DNA of 64,000 bases from Dactylonectria macrodidyma. Lineage: Eukaryota; Ascomycota; Sordariomycetes; Hypocreales; Nectriaceae. Every line of letters starts with the position of its first letter. Position 1 is the stretch's first letter. The stretch lies in contig JAGMUV010000008.1 of assembly GCA_020744425.1 (NCBI GenBank), positions 1,302,001 to 1,366,000 on the forward strand. Direction: 5' to 3'. Of the stretch, positions 43,521-53,138 are shown piece by piece. The position numbers and the translations under genes were made by a program. Under the pieces are notes generated by a model. That model saw only the letters and a list, made by a program, of their open reading frames with translations, was not told the DNA's origin and made no database searches.

Positions 43521-44571
43521 ATGCGAAACAAGTCACGTCTCGACAGAGTCTTTGCTAGGCTCCTTCAAAACCACCCGTACGGATGGGCGCTATATAAAAA
43601 GGCCACGGCCGAAGACTTGCGTCCTGGATGCTGTGGCTACTTTGATGTCGACGGAGATTGGCATACCCTCGTCGATCTTATGGGTAATCCTGAAGACTTG
43701 ATTCGTCAAGGGTGGAAAGCTCCAGGCGACAAGTTTAAAGGCATAGACAAAAAGCCAGAAACCCTCATCTGGGGGCCCAAACAGTCTAAATCAGTCGTCT
43801 CGTTTAGAATAGGCGGCGAAGTCGGCATTCCGTGAGTCTATTGTTGCATGGTCGAGAAAATAACCGTGACTAATAATTCCTAGTGTCATTGTTGCTCCCA
43901 TTGAGCCATCTGTAAATTTATCATTTACTTGCGAAGGAGAAGAAGGAGCCGTCCTTGCGCCTCAAAATCCCGTGTTAAGAAACCGCATCGGCGACGAAAT
44001 GGCAGCGATGCAATGGATGCAAGACAACACGGCCGAGATCCTGAGACAGTACAGGCCCATTGTCGAAAGACACGGCGTCTGGATCGTAACTAAGACCTGT
44101 ACAGCGCGCCGATGCGGCGTCGCCGTCATGACATCCAAGTCGTCCAAAGCCGAGCTTGGTTTCGGTGTCAGCGCCCCGGGCCTGTTTACCCTGAAGCCTT
44201 CGAGCTCATGGACTTCGAACAAAGGGGACCTGGCGACGGAGATCCACGAAGATGAAAAGGGGGTCGTGGCGTTTGTCAGCGGGATTTACTTTTCGAAAAA
44301 GCTATTCTCCTCCAACTTAAAACATGCATCCGAGCAAGAAAAGCAAAGAAAAAAGATTTTTCGGGGAGGATATGAAGAGGGCGAGGACGAGAACGAGGAA
44401 GAATATGGACAGGGAGCTAGACAGGAAAGTAATGGACAAGAGGAAGAGGAGGAAGAAGAATACGGACAAGGGGCCAATGGTCATGGACAAGAGGAAGAAT
44501 TTGGACAAGGAGAAGAGAATGGACAAGAGGAAGATGAAGACGAGGATGAGTTTGACATGATTGTGATATAA
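43521..44571 (+). CDS. Fungal protein with beta-rich domain and acidic repeat tail; candidate gasdermin-like pore former
   Basis: Exons 43521-43831 and 43884-44571 encode 332 residues. The N-terminal 250 residues look folded: an amphipathic start (SRLDRVFARLLQNHPYGWAL), then LRPGCCGYFDVDGDWHTLVDL, strands SVVSFRIGGEVGIPVIVAP, a helix (EMAAMQWMQDNTAEILRQY), then GVWIVTKTCTARRCGVAVM and AELGFGVSAPGLFTL. This order, especially the VWIVTKT strand followed by alternating polar/hydrophobic strands, recalls the gasdermin N-terminal domain, but identity is too low for me to be sure. The last 80 residues are an acidic Gly/Gln tail with repeated EYGQG units, which could be the part a protease removes. 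Its neighbour across a shared promoter region is a caspase-fold protease. No signal peptide. The start is the first ATG after the leader. Confidence 0.65.
44380..44565 (+). repeat. Coding repeat (Glu)n-Tyr/Phe-Gly-Gln-Gly in the acidic tail
   Basis: At least four imperfect copies of a unit encoding EEEYGQG/EEEFGQG/NGQEEE, built on the DNA motif ggacaagaggaagag. The tail ends in DEDEDEFDMIVI. Confidence 0.75.
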
Positions 44572-45013
44572 ACGTGAAAAAAAGGGGGAGGCATACAAGG
44601 TCGTCAGAATTTGCGAGACACGCAATCGTTTCGGCTTGGCTTATAATAGTTTACTCCCATGCTTACATCATAAGCTAGTAAACTATCTGTATTTATGAAT
44701 GCGTATTTAGGTACATTTCAAAGACAGTAAATTATATAGTATCCTTTAGCTAAAGTGCCATATTATGCTCATTTCTAGTATGTGTTTATCTATAAAAGTA
44801 CTACAGCGGATAAATAAAGCTATTGAGTCTTAGTATGTAACAGAGATTGTACGGGGATTTTTAACTCAAGACTGTATCACGCCCCTCTGGACCAACCAAA
44901 GGCGAAGCGATTTCAAACTTGACGTTTATATATTCAGGTGTACTATAAGGGATATCTCTTTTTACTCGATGGCTTTGATGGTTCTCAATCCCAACAGCTG
45001 GGAGTCACGGTAT
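44572..45013. other. Convergent AT-rich intergenic region, 442 bp
   Basis: Between the ends of the candidate pore-former gene and the transporter gene. Distinctly AT-rich (for example 44640-44840), unlike surrounding DNA; no gene or repeat recognised. Confidence 0.5.
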
Positions 45014-46731
45014 CTAAACCTTGTGCTCAGCCTTTCTATCAAACTCCTTGGCCTCATGCTCAGCAACCTCGGCCATCTTCTCGGTGGAATGCGGAACCAG
45101 GGCGTCCTCGCCGTCAAAAACAATGGCAATCTGCTCCAGGGTGTAGCCTCGGGTCTCCGGGTATGCGAAGTAGGCGGTGACGAGCAGCAGGGCGAGCATG
45201 ACGATGAAGACAATGTAGTACTTCCAGCCAATAGCATCAAGCGCAATGGCGTTGACAAAGGTGTTGACGAAGATGGCGGCAACAGTCGACAGCCAGGCAA
45301 CGGTGAGGCCACGCGATCGGAGGGTGAACTGCCAGATCTCGCAGGGGTAAGCGGTGAGAAGGGGGGTTCTAGGTATGTTAGCATTGTTTGATGATTAGAA
45401 GTAGAGCGTAACTTACAAGGCAATATCATAACCGGCAAAGAATATGAACAGGAACGGGATGACGGCCATGCCGACAGCGGAGGATCCGGTCGAGGCAAAT
45501 GAGCCGCTCAGACCCGTGACGATGATGAAGCTGACCAACATGACGCTTGCAGAAGTAAGTAAGAGGAAACGACGGCCCAGCTTATCAATGCTTGTAGCAG
45601 CCGCGATAGCCCAGAGCAGGTTCCAGACGTTGAGACAGGCTGAGATGAGGGTCTGATCGGTGACGGACTTGACGCCGACAGAGGTGAGGACCAGGGGGAG
45701 GTAATAAGACCTAAAAGAAACGTCAGAAAATTATGAAATCAGGTTGAATGGGAATACGAACACCACGCCATTTCCCGCCCACTGTGCAAATATTCCGAGT
45801 GAGATGGAGATGAAGAGACGATGGCGGTTACCGGGCGTCTTGATCATGTCGGAGTAGGATCCGCTGGAGGCAGCCTCCTTTTCGGCCGTGATGGTGTTTT
45901 CAATCTCGGTCATCTGGCAAGTGACAATAGCACTCTGCCTATCACCACCAGCATGGTACTTGGAAAGAATCTCGGCAGCCTCTTCATTGCGTCCGACGCT
46001 GATGAGCCATCGCGGGCTCTCGGGAGACAAGAGCAGACCAGGGAGAGCGATCAAAGGCAGAACGATCTGGATCAGTACGGGCACGCGCCAGCACCAGCTG
46101 GAAGGGATATTGCGGCAGCCAAAAGTGACCCAGCCGCAGAGCGTGCCGCCGACGTACCAGCCGCACATGAAGAGGGCATTCGCGACGGAGCGCTGCTTCG
46201 GGTGGGCGATTTCGTTGATGAGCAAGGGGGAGGCGTTGCCGAGCCACGAGGCCGCGATGCCGATGAAGAGACGCGAGTAGGTGAAAGTTCGCTCGTTCTG
46301 GGCAGCCGTTTGCATTCCAACTCCGGCTACGAGAAAGATGTAGCCGACATAGATGCCCGGCTTGCGGCCGTACTTGTTGGACACCCAGGCGGCTACGGGA
46401 AAGCCGATGCCGTTGCCGAGCCAGTAGATGGCCGTGATCCAGCCGAGATAGGTACCGGATGGGTTGCCCATGAAGTCTTTCCACTTGGGAAGGGCGAGGA
46501 TGCCGCCCATGATGGAGCCATCGTATCCGTTGGCAGAGGCTGTTAGGGTTAGAGAGGTCGGCGAGAGTTGAAACAGAGGAATGGCTTTCAGGAGAGGGAG
46601 ATATTCGGAAAGGGTCTCTTACAAAATAGAACCAGAGATAGCGTGATAAAGTTGAGCTTGCGCATATAGCTGTGCTTGTACCACGGCGTGTCGTCAGACA
46701 GCGCTGCCAGGTTGGCAATCTGTCCAGCCAT
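45014..46731 (-). CDS. MFS sugar transporter
   Basis: Four exons (46731-46623, 46539-45762, 45710-45417, 45368-45014) encode 511 residues. Signatures of the sugar porter family are clear: GYDGSIMGG in helix 1, NKYGRKPGIYVG after helix 2, SRLFIGIAASWLGNASPLLINE, PESPRWLISVGR after helix 6, DKLGRRFLLL, and YPETRGYTLEQI near the C-terminus. About twelve hydrophobic helices can be traced. It belongs with fungal hexose/disaccharide (lactose permease-like) transporters of the plasma membrane and would take up sugar with protons; the substrate is not determined. Intron 2 uses a weaker gttcgt donor, chosen for frame. The gene is divergent from the GH3 beta-glucosidase gene, with the transposon between them, suggesting joint use of a disaccharide. 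Confidence 0.9.
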
Positions 46732-47225
46732 TGTGACGAATATCGAAAGATACGAAGATTTGTAACAAAACCAGGCAATTTGGCTCGTAAGTTGTTGATG
46801 AGACTCGAGCTCTTGATGATCCGGTTGCAAAGACCGGGGGTGAGGCGGTCTATATACTTTCTGCTCTCTACCTTTTCGCCAAACAGGCGTAAACGAGACC
46901 CGCCCAATGGTTCGTCGCAGGGAATCGAGAGAGTGGGGATCTTTTTTTTTTTCTTTCCCAGGGTCAGCTTGTCGTCAGATTTCTCTTATTCTCTCGTCCA
47001 GCTCTTCCAGCTAGGCAATTACACCCACGCGAGAGACAGGTTTGACAACTTCTTTACCCCGTGGAGAAGAACCTCTAGCTCCGTTTTCCCCGTTGGCGGA
47101 TCCGCGCGGGGGGGTGCTTGGGAATTCTTTGGACCTCGTGGACAAGTTCCTTGTCTGACTTTCATTTGTTTTCGGGCCTGTTATCGTATCGAGGCGGAGA
47201 ATTGAGTCAGGGGGCTAGAGAATCG
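46732..47225. other. Transporter promoter region up to the transposon
   Basis: Contains the MFS leader and promoter, a 13-nt T run near 46941-46954, and at 47194-47208 a 15-bp fragment identical to the inverted end of the neighbouring transposon (gcggagaattgagtc). Confidence 0.55.
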
Positions 47226-47309
47226 ACTGCCGAAGCGGAGAATTATAGCGGAAACTAGCCGGGCAGGCCGATGGGATGGCTCATCCCTTTGACTGTGTTA
47301 AGGCTCCAG
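47226..47309 (+). repeat. Left transposon inverted repeats (terminal 19 bp, subterminal 28 bp)
   Basis: The terminal repeat reads actgccgaagcggagaatt at 47226-47244; the subterminal copy spans 47282-47309. Both match the right end in inverted orientation without mismatch. Confidence 0.88.
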
Positions 47310-47423
47310 GCCAGATTGTGCCCCACATGACCCCTGCTCACAGTGAGGTACATCAGAGTAACGCGTCGCGTAGTCAGAATCAACCCCACCAAAATACACA
47401 TACAAACGATTCTGACTTTCGCG

Positions 47424-49308
47424 ATGGATACCCAAGTGCCCTCAACACAGGCAATCAATGTGTATGACGATAACAGCTTCATTTGCACTGATAACAGCCG
47501 CCGGGAGCAGGGAGCTGACAACACCTGCCGGCCGAACCTAGCCCCTGTCAACGAACGCGGCTACAACTTCATGCCTTTCGAGGTTCCAACACGCGACTTT
47601 AAGGTCAAGGACCTGCCCCAGGACCCGTTATCTCTTTTCCAGCAATTCCTACCTATTTCCCTAGTAGAAAGCTGGGTCAAATATACCAATGACTGGGTTA
47701 GCCACCTGCAGCAAGAGGCTCGCGGTAGTGCACACACATTACCGCCAAGATCACGGTTACGCCTCTGGAGACCAACCTCTGTTGCAGAAGTCTACATATG
47801 GGTCGCAATCCTTATTTACTTAGGGATTCACACTGAACTTGACCTCGAAGACCATTGGGAGACTTCTCGGCCGGGGCACCAACACTCTACTCACTCTATC
47901 ATCAAATATATGACCTATGACCGATTTCAGCAGCTACATCGTCACATTCGCATTTTCAGCCCTCACATCACCATAAGCAGCAACAGCGCCCTCACCTATG
48001 ACCGTGTGACGCCGTGGTCTGACCACATACAGCGCGTGTCTACGGATTTCTATGTTCCAGGCACTTGCATCGCTGTAGATGAGTGTATGGCCCGCTATAC
48101 CGGGAGGTCAAAAGAGACAACAAGAGTCCCTAACAAGCCGATCCCCGTCGGCTTCAAAGTTTGGGTTGCAGCACAGCAGGGCTATTTCCTACGTTGGATT
48201 TGGCATAGGCCCGGACCTAGGTTTGGACCTGTTGGTCTCAAGCCTGCCCGGCAACGGCGGCGTGAGGCCAAGCAGGAGAAGACAGTCTATCTGAACCCGA
48301 CGCAGGCTGTGGTTGTTGCCCTACTAAACTTGCTGCCAGAAGCCAACTATCACGTCTTTATCGATAACCTCTTTTCCTCTCCCGACCTCCTACGCAGCCT
48401 CCGCGAGCACGGCCACGGCGCTACGGGTACAGCCCGAGTCAACTGTGGCATCTACAAGCCCTTAGTCAAGCTCAAAAATGACGATAACACAGCTGCCGCA
48501 AATATCAAATTCAACGAAATCAGGACCGTCCCAACTAAGGATAATAAGGTCAGTCAAGCAGACAGCTTTAGCTGTAAATGCCCTACTAATTTGTCCTGGG
48601 CCAGGTAAATCAGATCGCGTGGAAAGACAACGCCCTTGTGTTGTTCTTATCTACTGTGTACGCAGGCGACGAGACCGTCCTTCGGTTACGCAAGAGGCCG
48701 ACAACAGACCAAATTCGAGCACGCCCAATACAGCGATTTTTCGGTGACGAGCCAGTGAAAGAGATTATTATCCCGTCTATTGCTGCCTTCTACAATGACG
48801 AGATGAACGGGGTAGACCGCGGTGACCAACTGAGGTCATATTTGGGCTTCGAACACCGTGTGCGCCGAGGGGGTTGGCAAGCCCTAGCTTGGTCCTACCT
48901 AATTGCCTAATTGACGTCATTGTAGTCAACAGTTACCTTCTTCAGCTACGCGGCAAGCCTATTTGGAAGTCATATACACGTCAGGCTAAGTGGCGAGGGC
49001 GCCTTGTTGATGACCTCGTCCAGGCGTACAGCGGTCAATCTGACTCTAGGCAGAGGTTTCGGGCGGGAGGCGAATTTACGCCTCTGTCACAGCATAAATA
49101 CGTCCAGCGAGGGAAAAAGGGTAACTGCCTCGCATGTCAGGGCGTACGGCGTGGAGAGGTCAGGTCACGAAGCTCGCGGCGGCCGTTGAGTGAGGCCGAC
49201 GGCAACAGGGTCCGGATCCGGCGGCAGTCTCGCGGTGGCTGTGACCAGTGCGATGTAGCTCTTTGTAGCTCGCAGGATTGCTGGGACTTCTATCACCATA
49301 CAAAATAG
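47424..49308 (+). pseudogene. piggyBac transposase (DDE_Tnp_1_7), frameshifted
   Basis: Exon 47424-48548 and an exon starting at 48605 join in frame (intron 48549-48604, donor gtcagt). The catalytic acidic triad is readable: VDECMARY, FIDNLFSS and NGVDRGDQL. The C-terminal region ends in a Cys/His zinc-binding module (CLACQG, then CDQCDVALC and CWDFYHH), typical of piggyBac proteins. The frame breaks at 48898-48913, where cctaattg occurs twice in tandem; the extra 8 bp place a stop at 48908 and move the last 130 codons to another frame. The rest is intact, so inactivation looks recent. The start at 47424 (MDTQVPS) was chosen; 47343 is an alternative. Confidence 0.88.
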
Positions 49309-49373
49309 GTGGGAATTGATGTACCCCTGAACGCTCGTTCCCTAATTGGGCCGACCCCCCTGCGACCCCCTGT

Positions 49374-49438
49374 CTGGAGCCTTAACACAGTCAAAGGGAT
49401 GCGCCCGTTCAGAAGACTCAATTCTCCGCTTCGGCAGT
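49374..49438 (-). repeat. Right transposon inverted repeats
   Basis: Subterminal copy 49374-49401 and terminal copy 49420-49438 (aattctccgcttcggcagt), inverted relative to the left end. The spacing between the two repeats is 18 bp here and 37 bp on the left. Confidence 0.88.
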
Positions 49439-49719
49439 GAAGTTAATCAATCGCCTCCACGTGGAATCAAGCGTTGGGGCCCCCGTATTCTCCGCGTCAA
49501 GTGATGGACAAGATCCTTTCAAGTGGGCTGAAATCCTGTGGACCTGGCGTGTAAACTAAGACCATGATGAGGGATCAATTTGAAAGATGAAAACTCGTCT
49601 CGCGTGAGACCGTTTGCCAGTCTTCATCTTCGTCTTTGCTTTTATCCCAGCTTGCATTAGTTTGCGTGGACGGCAGCTCTTTCTGGCATCTGCACTCTTT
49701 CTCAATTCACTATTGCGCC
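49439..49719. promoter_or_regulatory. Beta-glucosidase promoter/leader
   Basis: The 281 bp between the transposon's right end and the GH3 start. It is presumably the remaining proximal promoter and leader; a C/T-rich stretch immediately precedes the ATG (49614-49710). No defined operator was recognised. Confidence 0.35.
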
Positions 49720-52431
49720 ATGGATGTCGAGGCTCTCATCGAGCAGTTGACGCTCGAAGAAAAAGTTGCGTTGACGGCTGGTTAGTTCCCTCTACTGCGT
49801 GTGTTGTTCGGATTCTAATATTGGCATGTTAGGCACTGGATGGTGGCATACAACAGCCATTGACCGTCTCAACATACCATCTATTCGGCTTTCTGATGGC
49901 CCAAATGGTGTCCGGGGAACGCACTTCTTTGATAGCACGCCGTCGGCATGTCTTCCATGCGGCACCGCTCTAGGCTCGACTTTTGACACCAGTCTAGCCG
50001 AGCGCATCGGCCGGCTGTTGTCTGATGAGGCGCATGCAAAGGGAGCTCACGTACTGCTCGGTCCTACCATCAATATCCAGCGCGGACCCCTCGGCGGGCG
50101 AGGCTTCGAGTCCGTCTCGGAAGACCCGATCTTGTCTGGCATCATCGCCGGGCACTACGTCCGCGGCGTGCAAGAATCGGGCGTGTCGGCAACGCTGAAG
50201 CACTTTGTGTGCAATGACATGGAGAGCGAGCGCATGGCCGTCGATTCTCTCGTCACTGCGCGCGCCATGAGGGAGATTTACCTGCTGCCGTTTATGCTGG
50301 CCATTGAGATGGCCCAGCCGCGCGCCGTCATGACTTCATACAGCAAGGTCAACGGCTGCCATGCTGCAGAACACCGCCAGCTACTGCAGGAAATTCTGCG
50401 CGACGAGTGGAAGTGGGACGGGCTCATCATGAGCGACTGGTATGGCACTTATAGCACGTCCGAGGCCATCAACGCCGGCCTGGATCTCGAGATGCCCGGG
50501 CCGACTCGCTGGCGCGGAGAGGCACTCGTCCATGCCGTGACGGCCAACAAGGTTAAAAAGGCGACGCTCGACGAGCGAGTGCGCAACGTGCTGAAGCTGA
50601 TCAAGCACGGCCTGGAGAAGACGTCAATTCCTCCCAACGCCCCAGAGAGGCAGCTCAACACGCCGGAGCACGTTGCTTTGCTTCGCGAGGCTGCGGCCAA
50701 GTCCATCGTGCTATTGAAGAACGAGCGAAACGTCTTGCCCTTTGACCGGCGCAAGAAGATTGCCGTCATCGGACCCAACGCTAACATCGCAACGTACTGC
50801 GGAGGAGGCAGCGCGGGGCTGCGGGCGTACAAAGCCGTGACGCCGCTCGAGGGCATCCGGAGCCTCGCCGATGATGTCGTCTTCTCACAGGGCACCTATG
50901 GCCACCAGATGCTGCCCGTGCTGGGCAAGGCTTTGCGAACCGGCGACGAAAACACTGGCTTCGCGCTGCGCTTCTATAATGACCCGCCTTCTGCTAGAGG
51001 CCAAGTTGGTGGCCGCAAGATGCTGGAAGAGCGCGTGCTCGATGATTCGTACAACTGGTTCGTCGACTACGAGCATCCAAACTTAGCCGAAGTTTGGTAC
51101 GCCGAGGCCGAGGCCATCTTGACGCCCGAGGCTTCTGGGGAGTGGGAGTTTGGTCTGTCGGTCCACGGAACCGCCGAGCTCTTCATCGACGGCGAGCCAG
51201 TCGTATCCAACGTTGAGAACCAGAGGTTCGGCACCAGTTTCGTCGGCTGCGGCACCATCGAGGAAAAGGGGAGCATCACGCTCGAGGCCGGCCGGCCGTA
51301 CCGCCTCCTGGTTCAATGGGGCTGCTCCAAGACGAGCGCCCTGAAGCCTTCAGGCGTCGTCGACTTTGGTCAAGGCGGCCTACGCTTCAGCGGCTGTCCG
51401 AAGCTAGACGCCGAAGCCGCCGTCCGAGACGCCGTCCAAGCCGCCTCCGAGGCCGATCAGGTGGTGCTCTGCGTCGGCCTCAGCGGCGAGTGGGAGTGCG
51501 AAGGCCAGGACCGCAGCAGCATGGCTCTCCCCCCTGGCACCGACAGGTTGGTCGAGGCCGTCGTCGCCGCCAACCCGAACACGGCTGTCGTCGTCCAGAG
51601 CGGCACCCCCGTCGCCATGCCATGGGTTGATCGGGCCGGCGCCGTGCTGCAGGCCTGGTTCGGCGGTAACGAGAGCGGCAACGGCATCGCAGACGTGCTC
51701 TTTGGAGCCGTGAACCCGGTAAGTGCCTTGATTCATGGAGAATATTTGCAGACCCATGCTAACAGTGCCAGGCCGGGAAACTTCCCCTCACCATGCCGCG
51801 TCGCGTGGCTGATAACCCCAGTGCTCTTAGCTTCCGTTCTGAAAACGGCCGCGTTTTGTACAGCGAGGATGTCTACGTGGGATACCGCTGGTACGACACG
51901 CTAGACATTGAGCCTTTGTTTGCGTTTGGCCATGGTTTGTCTTATACGACGTTTGAGTTGTCTAGGTTAGAAGTGTCCCAGGGTTATCAGGCAAACGGCC
52001 ACATAAATGGACATGTCAACGGCCACCCTACAGAAGCTCCCGATGCTCTGGTTGTCCACGACGCCGACCAACTCACCATCAAGGTCCAGATCACAAACAC
52101 GGGCTCCCTCGCCGGCGCCGAAGTCGTCCAAGTCTACGTCAAGCCCGCGGCTCCAACACCACTAACCGGCTCCCCGCGAGCCACCATCACGCGGCCGGCC
52201 AAGGAGCTCAAGGGTTTCGCTAAAGTGCACATCGACGCCGGAACAAGCGAGACTGGAGCCGTGACTCTAGACCTGCTGCGCGCGACAAGCTATTGGAGCG
52301 AGACGGAAGATTGCTGGCGCAGCGACGCTGGCTCTTACGGTATCCTAATCGGTACTAGCAGCCGCGGCACATTTCTGGAAAAGAGGGTGGTATTGGCCAA
52401 GAGCAGGACTTGGAGAGGACTGCGCAAGTGA
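49720..52431 (+). CDS. Beta-glucosidase, glycoside hydrolase family 3, with PA14 domain
   Basis: Exons 49720-49780, 49833-51718 and 51772-52431 encode 868 residues. GH3 enzymes release glucose from cellobiose and other beta-glucosides. The N-terminal barrel contains RLSDGPNGVRG, GRGFESVSEDP, LKHFVCNDME and the nucleophile Asp in MSDWYGTYS (about residue 220). A PA14 domain (about 400-540; VWYAEAEAILTPEASGEWEF) is inserted in the second sandwich domain, which supplies the acid/base Glu near GEWECEGQDR. A fibronectin type III-like domain ends the protein (FGHGLSYTTFELS). No signal peptide is present, so it is probably intracellular and would act on imported disaccharide, consistent with the divergent transporter. 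An NGHINGHVNGH insertion lies in the last linker. Confidence 0.93.
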
Positions 52432-53138
52432 TTGATGCACTGAAAGTGATGAGTTGATAGATTTGGGTTCTGGAACAGGCGTTTGGGTACGGAGTAGAGG
52501 ATGATGAATGACATGATTACGCCAGTTGGCCGATTTGCAGTGCGCTGCATTTACAGTGGTGTTGCTTCAACTTACAGTGGTGTTTCTCTAAAACGACAGC
52601 GGGTAACTCTCCACCTACAGGGCAGATGGTGCATTCGTAGTTGGATTAACGCTCATCGGCTAGTCCACGTGGCGGCCCCGAAACGGCAATTCGCCCCAAA
52701 ACGGCAAATCCTATCCGGCTCGCGTTACCAGGCCATGTCATGACGGAACCACGAGGGAAAACCTCTCCACATTCCAGGTTTGCGTGTTAAATTGCAGCTT
52801 AATTTCAGCCCCCGGTACTACTCCGTAACTGTCTTGCCGTCTCCCTGGGGTTATAGATGGAGAAAAAGGCGGAGGTGGGGACAGATGGTGGTTGGTTACC
52901 AGAGAACCGATACCGAACGGCACTAGACTGGCTAGAAACACCCAAAAAAAAACGTCACGCTATCCGTGGGGACTTACAAATTGGCTTGAGATCTCCCTAT
53001 GCCCAGGTACTATCACGCCACCCCAGGATGGAGAAATAAACCACTTGGATCCCTTTCTCCGCCCCGGGCTTTTGCTAATTCTCCTCCTCGCCAACCAACA
53101 CTCCTCACACCCACCCACACAACCCCAAAGGCCCATCA
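52432..53138. other. Intergenic, 707 bp
   Basis: GH3 3' flank and promoter of the Zn2Cys6 gene. Short direct repeats occur: ttacagtggtgtt at about 52550-52562 and 52571-52583, and aaacggcaa/aaacggcaaa near 52680-52708. The latter could be regulator sites but this is a guess. Confidence 0.4.

Larger units (their letters stand above)
47226..49438 (+). mobile_element. piggyBac-type DNA transposon, about 2.2 kb, non-autonomous by mutation
   Basis: Bounded by perfect 19-bp terminal inverted repeats (47226-47244 and 49420-49438) with perfect 28-bp subterminal inverted repeats (47282-47309 and 49374-49401). It carries one transposase gene. A TTAA occurs 5 bp beyond the right end (49443-49446), but none adjoins the left end, so the expected TTAA target duplication is not intact. 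Confidence 0.88.

Noticed and set aside
47226..49438. RIP (repeat-induced point mutation) as the cause of transposase loss
   Set aside because: The only visible lesion is an 8-bp duplication; the rest of the frame is open and the inverted repeats are identical, unlike RIP-mutated copies.
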